This document shows, piece after piece, positions 26,754-34,738 of a stretch of DNA of 64,000 nucleotides; position 1 is the stretch's first letter, and every line of letters starts with the position of its first letter. Position numbers and translations under genes: made by a program. The stretch comes from Sorangium aterium (GTDB lineage: Bacteria; Myxococcota_A; Polyangia; Polyangiales; Polyangiaceae). Location: NCBI RefSeq assembly GCF_028368935.1, contig NZ_JAQNDK010000004.1, positions 558,001 through 622,000 on the forward strand. The letters are read 5' to 3'. The notes beneath the pieces were generated by a model. The model did not search any database. It was not told where the DNA came from and worked only from the letters and a program-made list of their open reading frames with translations.

Positions 26754-27707
26754 CTACGCCCCCGTCGCCCCGCGCGGCTGCCGCGCCGCGGCCGTCGCAT
26801 AAGGCGGCTCGCGGCCGGCGCGCACGGCGGCGAGATCGGCGCGCATCGTCCTCGCGTCGGGATAACGCTCCTGCTTGAGGAAGGCGAGGGCGCGGTCGAC
26901 AACGGCGCACAGGCCGGGCGGCGCCGTGGGGGCGTGCAGCGAAAGGGGCGGCGCCCTCTCCGTGGCGACCGCGATGAGCAGGCGCGCGTCGTCCAGGTTG
27001 CCGTGGATCGTGCGTCCCGCGAGCAGCCGGAACATCGTCGCTCCGAGGCCGAAGAGGTCCGTCCGGCCGTCGATCTCGGCGATGAGGCCCAGGGCCTGCT
27101 CCGGCGCCATGTAATCGTCGGTGCCGATCGACACGCCCGTCGCGGTCTTCGTCATCTCCGGCATCCCGGCGACGTCCTCGAGCAGCGGGTCGAGGACGCG
27201 CGCGAGGCCGAAATCGAGCACCCGCACGCGCCCGTCGTTGCCGATGTGGAGGTTCTCGGGCTTGAGATCGCGGTGAACGACGCCGTGCTCGTGCGCCACG
27301 ATCAGCACGTCGAGGACCCGCTCGGCGAGCGCGATCACCTGGCCGACGGGGAGCGTCCCGTGCCGGGCCATGCGGTCGAACACGGTCTCTCCCTCGAGCA
27401 CCTCCATGGCCATGTAGACGAGGCCGTCGTCCGTGGCCGCGGCTTCCAGCACCTGGGGGAGCCCCTCGCAGAGCGGCGCCACGGCGGCCAGCGCGCTCCC
27501 GATCGGCCCCTCGCGCAAGAACCGCTTTCGCACCGCCTCGATCTCGGCGAGCTCGGCGTGCAGGAGCTTGACCGCTGCCACGCACCCGTCAGCCCGCCGG
27601 CAAAAGAAGACGCTCGCCATGCCGCCGACCCCGAGGACGCTCTCCACCGCCCAGGGGCCGATCCGCGTGCCGACGCGCTGCTCTGCCAGCTCCTCTTCGG
27701 TCACCAT
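26754..27707 (-). CDS. Hanks-type Ser/Thr protein kinase
   Basis: A 317-residue eukaryote-like kinase consisting of the catalytic domain only, without the usual membrane helix or sensor domain, hence cytoplasmic. Landmarks: the Gly loop LGVGGMASVF, Lys in AAVKLLHAE, the catalytic loop VVHRDLKPEN with Asp147, the metal-binding DFG in VLDFGLA and the activation segment ending GTDDYMAPEQA. The Arg before the catalytic Asp marks it as an RD-type kinase activated by phosphorylation of the loop. The last 20 residues are Ala/Arg-rich. Such single-domain kinases are abundant in myxobacteria. It is divergent from the lipoate-ligase-like gene across 90 bases; no target is indicated. Confidence 0.95.
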   Translation of the reverse strand: MVTEEELAEQRVGTRIGPWAVESVLGVGGMASVFFCRRADGCVAAVKLLHAELAEIEAVRKRFLREGPIGSALAAVAPLCEGLPQVLEAAATDDGLVYMAMEVLEGETVFDRMARHGTLPVGQVIALAERVLDVLIVAHEHGVVHRDLKPENLHIGNDGRVRVLDFGLARVLDPLLEDVAGMPEMTKTATGVSIGTDDYMAPEQALGLIAEIDGRTDLFGLGATMFRLLAGRTIHGNLDDARLLIAVATERAPPLSLHAPTAPPGLCAVVDRALAFLKQERYPDARTMRADLAAVRAGREPPYATAAARQPRGATGA

Positions 27708-27797
27708 GGAGCGATGTTACCACCGGCGGCTCCCCGCAGGGCCTCGTCCCGCAGGGCTCCTCCGCGCGCCGAGCTTCACGCCAAGGAGACCCACTCG

Positions 27798-28814
27798 ATG
27801 CCCGCCATGCATTCGCTCCCGCCGGTTCATCGTCCTCTCGAGGACGCGCTCGCGCTCGGCCCAGCGCTCCTCGCGCGCGCCCGCGCGGCGGAGGGAGCGC
27901 CGTGGCTCGCCGCCAGCCTCGTCGAGGGGCCCGCCGTGGTGCTGGGCGCGGCCCAGCGCGCGGCGCGCGTCGTCGACCTTGCGGCCTGCGCCGCGCGCGG
28001 CGCGAAGGTCCTGCGGCGCACCACGACGGGCACCGCCGCTTTCCTCGGCGGGCGCGGCGTCGTGTGGACCCTCGCGCTGCCGCACGCCGCCGCGCTCGCG
28101 CCCGACGCCACGGCCCGGACGCTCCTCAACCGCAACGTGCGCGGCTTTCTCAAGGGCTTCTCCCGCGCCGGTGCGCCAGCGCATTACTTCGGGCGCGAGT
28201 GGATCTCGCTGCAGCACCGCCCCGCCGCGCTGCTCGGCCTCGACGCCACGCCGGACGGCGCGGTCCTCATCGAGGTCTTCGCGGGTCTCGACGCGGCGCT
28301 CGCGATCCCTCCGGATCTCGCGGCGCCGGACGAGCGCGTCGTCGACCGCTGGCTGGGCAAGGCCCCGGCCGCGCTGTGCGACGTCCTTCCGGCGCGCCTC
28401 TCGCTCGAAGAGATCGCGCGCGCCGTCGTCGAGGGGGTCGCCCTCCGCGCCGCGCTCCCGCTGATCGGCGGCGGCGAGGCGCCCGAGCTCGCTGCCGAGC
28501 GCTTCCAGCCCGTGACCGAGCCCGACGACCCGGTGCCGCCGGGCGTCTCCGCCGCGGCGCTGGCGCGCGTGCCCATCGGCTGGATCGAAGCCGCGGTGGT
28601 CTCCGAGGTTCCGCACGTTTCGCCGGCGCGCGCGTGGCTCGGCGGCGACGTCCTCACGGCGCGCTGGCTCCTCGACGCGCTCGGCCGGGGTGATGCGCCG
28701 GCGCGCGGCGAGGACGTCGACGCCGAGGCCTCGCCGCTGGAGGGCGCGACCCTCGCCGACCTGCGCGCGCTCGCGCGGCGCGCCCTCGCCGTGGGCCGCG
28801 CGCCCGGGGGCTGA
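27798..28814 (+). CDS. Lipoate-protein-ligase-like protein
   Basis: A 338-residue protein. Residues about 20-180 resemble the biotin/lipoate ligase catalytic fold: VEGPAVVLGAAQ at the start, then VLRRTTTGTAAFLGGRGVVWTLALP, which corresponds to the RRxSGGGxVxHxxGNLxY block of lipoate ligases with several Gly changed to Thr or Ala. The catalytic Lys of the GxKISG segment is not seen; the matching part reads FGREWISLQHR. An octanoyl/lipoyl-transferring activity is therefore uncertain, and a non-enzymatic or divergent acyl-binding role is possible. The C-terminal 150 residues are not recognised. The ATG at 27798 follows AAGGAG. The gene converges on the next one with 6 bases between the stops. 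Confidence 0.55.
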   Translation: MPAMHSLPPVHRPLEDALALGPALLARARAAEGAPWLAASLVEGPAVVLGAAQRAARVVDLAACAARGAKVLRRTTTGTAAFLGGRGVVWTLALPHAAALAPDATARTLLNRNVRGFLKGFSRAGAPAHYFGREWISLQHRPAALLGLDATPDGAVLIEVFAGLDAALAIPPDLAAPDERVVDRWLGKAPAALCDVLPARLSLEEIARAVVEGVALRAALPLIGGGEAPELAAERFQPVTEPDDPVPPGVSAAALARVPIGWIEAAVVSEVPHVSPARAWLGGDVLTARWLLDALGRGDAPARGEDVDAEASPLEGATLADLRALARRALAVGRAPGG

Positions 28815-28820
28815 TCCGCC

Positions 28821-30275
28821 TCAGAGGGGCGCCTGGCACGGCGCGAGCTGGCTCGCCAGGGGCCCGTCCGCCGCGCCTGCCGCGCCTCCGGCGAGGAGGC
28901 CGGCCAGCGCAGGGCGCGGGCGAGGATCCGGATCGGGGACGTATCGCCCTGCGTCGAGGCGATAACGCCAGCGGGGACCCTGGGCGACGAGATCGGCGAG
29001 CGCGAGGAGGAACCGATCGACGTCCGCGGCGCTGGTGCCGACGCCGAAGCTCACCCGCACCGCGAGAGGCACCGCCGCGTCGTCGCTCGCCTCCGGCGCG
29101 CGATTCCTGGCGAGCGCCATCATGAGCGGGTGCGCGCAGAACGAGCCGTCCCGGACGCCGATGCCGTGCTCGGCGCTCAGGACCGCGGCGACCGCGCCGG
29201 GATGGAACCCCCGCACATTGAACGTCACGACGCCGATCCGGGGGCTCGCCGGGCCCCACATCGCGAGTCGCTTGACCGCCGGCAAGGCGTGGAGACCGCG
29301 CGTGAGGCGGTCGAGCAGGCTCGCCTCATGCGCCGCCACGGCGGACATGCCCACCGCGGAGAGCGCGCGGCACGCAGCCGCCAGCGACACCGCACCGACC
29401 ACGTTGGGCGTGCCGGCCTCGTGGCGGTGCGGGCCGCTCGCCCATTCGACGTCGTTGCGCGTGACGCGCCGGACGGCGCCTCCGCCGGCTAAGTAGGGAC
29501 GCGCGGCATCGAGCCAGTCCCCGCGGCCAACGAGAACGCCGCCGCCGAAGGGGGCATAGAGCTTGTGACCGGACAGCGCGACGTAATCGGCCCCGATCCC
29601 GGCGATGTCGATCGCGCAGTGGGGCGCGAGCTGAGCCGCGTCCACGGCGAGCCGCGCCCGGTGGCGATGGGCGACCGCGGCGAGCTCCGGGACCGGCCAC
29701 AGCTCGCCCGTGACATTGCTCGCCCCCGTCACGGCGAGCAACCGATGGCGCGAGGTCACGTCGCGCAGCGCGTCTTCGGCCCGCATGACCGCCTCCTCCG
29801 CGCTCACGGGCACCGGGAGGACGACGCACCGACCGCGCCGCCACGGCAGCTGGTTGGCGTGGTGCTCCGAGGCGAACGTCACCACCGTCGTGTCCTCGGG
29901 CAACGCCGCGGCGAGCAGGTTGAGCGCGTCGGTGGTGTTCCTCGTGAACACCACCGTATCCTCGGCGCGCGCTCCCACGAAGGCGCCCACCTCCTGGCGG
30001 GCGGCGGCATAGAGCTCCGTCGTCACGGTGGACGCGAACCCCGCGCCGCGATGCACGCTGCTGTACCAGGGAAGGAGCGCCGCGACAGCGTCGAGCACCG
30101 AGCGCAGGCAAGGGGCGCTGGCCGCGTAATCGAGGTTCACATAACCCACCTGCTCGCCGGTGACGAGCGGCACCGAGAGGTCCGCCCCGACGACGGGTAA
30201 AGGGAAAGCGCCGAAATCGGACGGCGCCGGCGCGCCCGCGTCAGGGCGCGAATCCACGATGGAAGCGATCGACAT
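28821..30275 (-). CDS. Class V aminotransferase, cysteine-desulfurase-like
   Basis: A 484-residue PLP enzyme of the class V aminotransferase/cysteine desulfurase group. Visible: substrate-side NLDYAASAPC, TRNTTDALNLLA, ASEHHANQLPW, the cofactor Asp in LAVDAAQLAPH and the Schiff-base Lys in LSGHKLYAPFGGG. A cysteine in DGSFCAHPLM occupies the region of the active-site loop of SufS-type desulfurases. It is longer than SufS (about 405 residues) because of an N-terminal extension of 45 residues and a Pro/Gly-rich tail. It has no Fe-S assembly genes beside it, so a role in specialised sulfur transfer or amino-acid cleavage is as likely. ATG 30275 is preceded by GAGGTGG. Confidence 0.85.
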   Translation of the reverse strand: MSIASIVDSRPDAGAPAPSDFGAFPLPVVGADLSVPLVTGEQVGYVNLDYAASAPCLRSVLDAVAALLPWYSSVHRGAGFASTVTTELYAAARQEVGAFVGARAEDTVVFTRNTTDALNLLAAALPEDTTVVTFASEHHANQLPWRRGRCVVLPVPVSAEEAVMRAEDALRDVTSRHRLLAVTGASNVTGELWPVPELAAVAHRHRARLAVDAAQLAPHCAIDIAGIGADYVALSGHKLYAPFGGGVLVGRGDWLDAARPYLAGGGAVRRVTRNDVEWASGPHRHEAGTPNVVGAVSLAAACRALSAVGMSAVAAHEASLLDRLTRGLHALPAVKRLAMWGPASPRIGVVTFNVRGFHPGAVAAVLSAEHGIGVRDGSFCAHPLMMALARNRAPEASDDAAVPLAVRVSFGVGTSAADVDRFLLALADLVAQGPRWRYRLDAGRYVPDPDPRPRPALAGLLAGGAAGAADGPLASQLAPCQAPL

Positions 30276-30650
30276 ACCACCTCGCGAGTCCAGGGGACTC
30301 CGGGCGACCAGAGTCCGCGCTTGCCTGCCGCACATGCGGCCGGCCAGGTCGTCACCCGGGACACCCCACCGCGGTTCGGAGGGTTGTCGGCCAGCGAGCC
30401 GGGGCTACGCGCTGGCGCTCATGACCTGCCGAACCATTACCTCGATTGCTTCGTTGTGGCAAGTACAGACTCGACATTGCACCGGCCCGCTCGGCTGCGA
30501 ACGCCGGTACGGTGGTTGCATTGTGAATCTCCGGGGCAATGCGATGCCGCACATCGTGGCTCCTGGACAGGGCCCTCACGGCCGACTCTGCCGCACGAAG
30601 CGGGGTGTGACCGTGGGCCCTGCGTCCTCCAGCGCATCCCGAGAGAACCC
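30276..30650. other. Divergent intergenic region
   Basis: 375 bases between the divergent aminotransferase and gamma-glutamyltransferase genes. The part around 30430-30550 is less G+C-rich and likely holds the promoter of the latter. No riboswitch, operator or gene could be supported. Confidence 0.35.
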
Positions 30651-32582
30651 ATGACGAAACGCACACTCCTTCTCGCTCTCTTCCTCCTTTGCGCCTCCTG
30701 CAGCTCCTGCAGCCCGGACGAGAGGCTCGCTCCGGTGGGCAACGGCGGCTCCACGTCGTCCACGTCGTCCGCGTCGTCCACGTCGGGCGACGCAGGCGCG
30801 GAGCCGGACGCCGCCGGGGACGACCCGTTCGCCCAGCTCCCGGAGATCGCGCCGACGGCCACCGGGCGGCGGGGGGCGGCGGCGACGGTCGATCTCCGCG
30901 GGACGCTGGCCGCCATCGAGATCCTGAAGCGAGGGGGGAACGCCGTCGACGCCGCGGTCGCCGCGGCGGGCGTGCTCGGCGTGACTGACCCGTTCTCCTG
31001 CGGTATCGGCGGCGGCGGCTTCATGCTCGTCTACCTGGCCGGCGAGGGCAAGGTGATCGCCCTGGATCACCGCGAGACGGCGCCGTCCCGGCTCGAGGCG
31101 AGGTCCTTTTATGAGAACGGCGCGCCGATCGCCTTCAATGAGCTCGTCACGAGCGGCCTGTCGGTCGGCGTGCCCGGCACGGTGCGGGGCTGGAGCGAGG
31201 CGCTCCGCCGCCATGGAACGCTCGGGCTCGGAGACGTGCTGAAGCGGGCCATCCAGGTCGCCGAGGCGGGGTTCGACGTCGACGCGACCTTCTTCGAGCA
31301 GACAGGCCGCAACCTCGCGCGATTCCAGGCGATCACGAGCACCAAAAAGCTCTTCCTGGGGCCCGACGGCCAGCCGTGGCCCGTCGGCACGATCTTCAAG
31401 AACCCGGATCTGGCCGGCACCTACCGGCTCATCGCCGAGGGGGGAGAGAAGGCGTTCTACGAAGGGCGGGTCGCGGAGGCCATCGTCGCCGCGGTGAAGT
31501 CGCCTCCCGTCGAGCCCGGGAGCGCGCTCAACGTCCGGGCGGGGGTGATCGAGCTCCCGGACCTCCAGGGCTACGAGGCCCGCGTCCGCCCCGCGGTCTC
31601 GACGACGTACCGCGACACCACCATCTACGGCCTGGGCCTCCCGAGCAGCGGCGGGATCGCCGTCGCGGAGGCGCTGAACCTGCTCGAGGGGTATGACACG
31701 GCGACCCTCACGCCGGTCGAGGTGCTGCACCGCTACCTCGGCGCCTCCCGGCTCGCGTTCGCGGATCGAGGCGCCTTCCTCGGCGATCCCGAGTTCGTGG
31801 ACGCCCCCGTCAAGGGGCTGCTCTCGAAGGACTACGCCGACGCGCGGCGCGCCCTCATCGATCTCGCCGAGGCCCCTTCGGCCGCGGCGGCGCCGGGCGA
31901 CCCCTACGCATTCCAGAGCGATCCGAGCCCCGCGCCCGGCGGCGCCCCGGCGGCGAGGCGCGGGGGCGCCGGCCCGAAGGACGCGCACGACAACGAGACG
32001 ACGCACATCACGGTCAGCGACGCGGCCGGGAACATCGTGTCCTACACCTGCACCATCGAGTACGAGGGCGGCAATGGCATCGTCGTCCCGGGGTACGGCT
32101 TCCTGCTGAACAACGAGCTCACGGACTTCAACATCCCGCCCGACCCGAGCTCGCCGCACCCCAACGCGGTCGAGCCGGGCAAGCGCCCGCGCAGCAGCAT
32201 GAGCCCCACGATCGTCCTCAAGGACGGCAAACCCGAGCTCGCGCTCGGCTCGCCAGGCGGGTCCACCATCATCACCACGGTGCTCCAGATCCTCGTCGGT
32301 CATATCGATCTGGGCCTCCCCATCGACAAGGCGCTCGCGGCGCCGCGCCTCTCCCAGCGCAACTCGGGCAACGGCGCCACCGACGCGGAGACGGCATTCC
32401 TGAGCGCCCCGGAGGCCGAGGGGCTCGCGTCTCTGGGCCACGTCCTCTCCGACGCAGGCACGATGGGAGGCGAGATCGGCGCGGCCACCGCCTTGCGCTT
32501 CAACGGCGATGGGACCGTGACCGCGGTCGCCGAGCCGGTCCGGCGCCACGGCGGGAGCGCGATGGTCGAGAAGGAGCGGTGA
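30651..32582 (+). CDS. ggt: Gamma-glutamyltransferase lipoprotein
   Basis: A 643-residue gamma-glutamyltransferase, an N-terminal nucleophile enzyme that cleaves itself to form two subunits and hydrolyses or transfers the gamma-glutamyl group of glutathione. The signal peptide ends in LLCASCSSC, a lipobox-like segment, so the protein is probably lipid-anchored; a Ser/Thr-rich linker follows. The large-subunit motif RGGNAVDAAVAAAGVLGV and GGGGFMLVY are typical. The self-cleavage site and nucleophile is Thr450 in NETTHITVSD. The small subunit has NNELTDF, RPRSSMSPTIV and GSPGGSTIITTVLQ. The family norm is about 550-580 residues; the surplus lies in the N-terminal linker and a Gly/Ala-rich segment before the cleavage site. 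Confidence 0.95.
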   Translation: MTKRTLLLALFLLCASCSSCSPDERLAPVGNGGSTSSTSSASSTSGDAGAEPDAAGDDPFAQLPEIAPTATGRRGAAATVDLRGTLAAIEILKRGGNAVDAAVAAAGVLGVTDPFSCGIGGGGFMLVYLAGEGKVIALDHRETAPSRLEARSFYENGAPIAFNELVTSGLSVGVPGTVRGWSEALRRHGTLGLGDVLKRAIQVAEAGFDVDATFFEQTGRNLARFQAITSTKKLFLGPDGQPWPVGTIFKNPDLAGTYRLIAEGGEKAFYEGRVAEAIVAAVKSPPVEPGSALNVRAGVIELPDLQGYEARVRPAVSTTYRDTTIYGLGLPSSGGIAVAEALNLLEGYDTATLTPVEVLHRYLGASRLAFADRGAFLGDPEFVDAPVKGLLSKDYADARRALIDLAEAPSAAAAPGDPYAFQSDPSPAPGGAPAARRGGAGPKDAHDNETTHITVSDAAGNIVSYTCTIEYEGGNGIVVPGYGFLLNNELTDFNIPPDPSSPHPNAVEPGKRPRSSMSPTIVLKDGKPELALGSPGGSTIITTVLQILVGHIDLGLPIDKALAAPRLSQRNSGNGATDAETAFLSAPEAEGLASLGHVLSDAGTMGGEIGAATALRFNGDGTVTAVAEPVRRHGGSAMVEKER

Positions 32583-32657
32583 GCGCCGCGCCCACGCGCC
32601 CGCCGCCACCCGCGCCCGGCCCCGACGGCCGCCCCGAGCACCCCCGAGGCGGGGCGC

Positions 32658-33128
32658 TCAGGGCGCCGGGGGCCACGCGCCGATCTGCGCCAATGCGGTG
32701 AACCAGTCCTCGAGGTGCCACGTCCGCGCGATCCGGCCCTCCCGCAGCGCATGAAAATCGTGGCACGGGACGCTGATCTCCCTCCCGCTCGGCGCCACCC
32801 CCAAGAACGTGTCTCGATGGGTCCCCGTGAGGACAGACCGGACCGCAGCCCGGCCTGGCTCCTGGAGGATGTCCAGCACCTCGAGCTTCACGTCGGGAAA
32901 GGCCTTGAAGAACGCGCGCAGGATGGGCTTGACGCTCTCCGGGCCCACCCCTTGACCGGGGGGCAGCGGGATGTCCTCCCAGTCCTGGGTCACCGCCTCG
33001 TCGATGAGCTCCGGCCGCCGCTCGCTGAAGGCGCGGTAGAACGTCAGCAAAGCCGCGCGCTCCGCCTGGACCGCGGTCGCCGCGGCCGCGGCAGGGGCGG
33101 TCGGAATGACGGCATCGATGTTCGCCAT
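32658..33128 (-). CDS. SnoaL-like (NTF2-fold) protein
   Basis: A 156-residue protein. After about 25 Ala-rich residues comes an NTF2-like cone domain of the SnoaL/ester-cyclase kind: ALLTFYRAFSERRPELIDEAVTQDWEDI, FFKAFPDVKLEVLDI, VRSVLTGTHRDTFLGVAPSGREI and HDFHALREGRIARTWHLEDWF. The pattern with GTH(R) and the closing His-Leu-Glu-Asp is characteristic. SnoaL cyclises aromatic polyketides, but most bacterial homologues have unknown substrates. ATG 33128 is preceded by AGAAGAGG. It resembles the protein at 49347. It is divergent from the ketosynthase gene at 33711. Confidence 0.85.
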   Translation of the reverse strand: MANIDAVIPTAPAAAAATAVQAERAALLTFYRAFSERRPELIDEAVTQDWEDIPLPPGQGVGPESVKPILRAFFKAFPDVKLEVLDILQEPGRAAVRSVLTGTHRDTFLGVAPSGREISVPCHDFHALREGRIARTWHLEDWFTALAQIGAWPPAP

Positions 33129-33710
33129 GGTTGCCTCTTCTCTGTCGGGTGGGACGGCGGATTGACCGCCCCCGGATAGCAAGGGCGTGCCGCTTGGCAA
33201 TGTGCGCGCCAGCGGGCAGCTACCGCGCCCGCCGGCGCACCTCCCCGCCGCTCGTCCGAACGAGGCGCACAGCGCGCCGCCATCGGGAGAGCGGCAGGGC
33301 GAGGCCCGCCGCACGCGGGTGCTGCCGGGGCAGCAGTCGATAAGTAACGCTGATGCTTTAGCAGCAGCGGCCATCGCTTCCCGCGATGGATCGCGGACAC
33401 TGATTCCGTCCACGCAGAATCCATTGCGGTCGCTCGGCATTGCCGTCGGTGAAGTAGGGCCGAAATCTGCCCGACAAGTCCAGACGACAAATCGGCGTGT
33501 CGAGAGGCCGAACGCGGCGAGGGGCAGCAAGCTGTGCGGCACGTTCCTTGTTTACTTGGCCGCGAGTCGAGCGAAGGTGTCGGCGGCCTCGGTCATCCCG
33601 GGGAGCGGTGATTGGCTCCGCGCGCCGCTTTGGGTCGCTCGCCGTAGCAGCATTTCGACGCTCGCTCCTCGAGCGCCGCGTCGACCCGCCTGCGCCGGGG
33701 AAATTGGATT
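33129..33710. other. Intergenic region before the ketosynthase gene
   Basis: 582 bases between divergent genes. No reading frame here shows recognisable protein features. The segment from about 33340 to 33540 is lower in G+C than its flanks and may contain promoter elements of the ketosynthase operon. A minus-strand frame ends near 33552, but nothing in it was recognised. Confidence 0.4.
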
Positions 33711-34703
33711 ATGGCGGCTCAGATCATCGATGTTGTCAGCTTCATGCCAGAGCGCCGGGTCGTGAACGAGCCGCCCGAGGGCAGCTCCGAGGACGCGCTG
33801 GCGGACAACGCCTTCTTCAGCGGGGTTCACGAGCGGAGGTTCGCCTCGCCGGATTACCTCTCCGAGGACCTCGGCGTGCGCGCCGTCGAGCGGCTCCTCG
33901 AGAGGACAGGGATCCTCCCCGAGACGATCGATCTCCTCGTGTGCTCCTGCATCTTCTCCGACACGTTCTGGCCAGGCATCGGCCCTGCGATCCAGCACCG
34001 CGTCGGCGCCCGGCAGGCGACGATCCTCAACATCGACACGAGCTGCTCCTCGTACCTGTCGGGGCTCAATACGGCCCGCGCGTTCGTCGAGTCGGGCCAG
34101 TACAAGCGCGTCGTCGTGGTGACGGTGACGAACTTCATCTCTCGCCTGCCCGAGTTCCAGAAGTCCCGCCGGTCGTCCGTGCTCGGCGACGGCGCCTCGG
34201 CCACGCTCGTGATGCCGGGCGAGGCGTCGATCATCGCCCGCTACGAGCGCTCCCACGGCGAGCACTACGGCCTGTTCCGCTTCGAGCCCGACGTCGTCGA
34301 CGGGGTGTTCAAGAACTACTGGGAGCGCGGCTGCGGCCCGATCACCGTCAATTTCTCCAGGGACATGGTCGAGGCGATCCGCACGAACGCGCTGCAGCTC
34401 GTGCCTGACGCGGTGGGGCGGTGCCTCGCGGAGGCCCGGCTGTCGCCGAGCGACGTCAACCTCCTCATCACCCACCAGCCGAACGAGACGTTCCTCAAGG
34501 AGTGGCGCGCCCGGATAGGGATCCTCCCTCCGCGCACGCACGACACCCTGTCGCGTTATGGCAACCTGTTCCAGGGCTCGATTCCGGTCACGCTCGCGGA
34601 CGCGCTGGAGAGCGGCCGCATTCGACGCGGCGATATCGTCGCGCTCGGGACATTCTCGAACGGCGGAGACTTCGTGAGCTCGATGGTGCTGCGCTGGCAG
34701 TAG
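33711..34703 (+). CDS. FabH-like beta-ketoacyl synthase III
   Basis: A 330-residue thiolase-fold ketosynthase of the FabH type. The catalytic triad is complete: Cys112 in IDTSCSSYLSG, His255 in ITHQPNE and Asn285 in YGNLFQGSIP. The Asn motif differs from housekeeping FabH (YGNTSAASIP), and the window around Cys112 is TSCSS, which suggests a specialised acyl substrate. Enzymes of this type condense acyl-CoA with malonyl-ACP or transfer acyl groups to hydroxyl or amino groups. The ThDP enzyme gene follows 35 bases downstream, so the two probably work in the same pathway. Confidence 0.92.
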   Translation: MAAQIIDVVSFMPERRVVNEPPEGSSEDALADNAFFSGVHERRFASPDYLSEDLGVRAVERLLERTGILPETIDLLVCSCIFSDTFWPGIGPAIQHRVGARQATILNIDTSCSSYLSGLNTARAFVESGQYKRVVVVTVTNFISRLPEFQKSRRSSVLGDGASATLVMPGEASIIARYERSHGEHYGLFRFEPDVVDGVFKNYWERGCGPITVNFSRDMVEAIRTNALQLVPDAVGRCLAEARLSPSDVNLLITHQPNETFLKEWRARIGILPPRTHDTLSRYGNLFQGSIPVTLADALESGRIRRGDIVALGTFSNGGDFVSSMVLRWQ

Positions 34704-34738
34704 TCGCCCGAGGTCCACGCACGGAAGGTACACGCTGT

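Noticed and set aside
30430-30550. Possible sigma-54 promoter (TGGCAAG ... TTGCA)
   Set aside because: The distance between the two elements is far longer than the fixed -24/-12 spacing.
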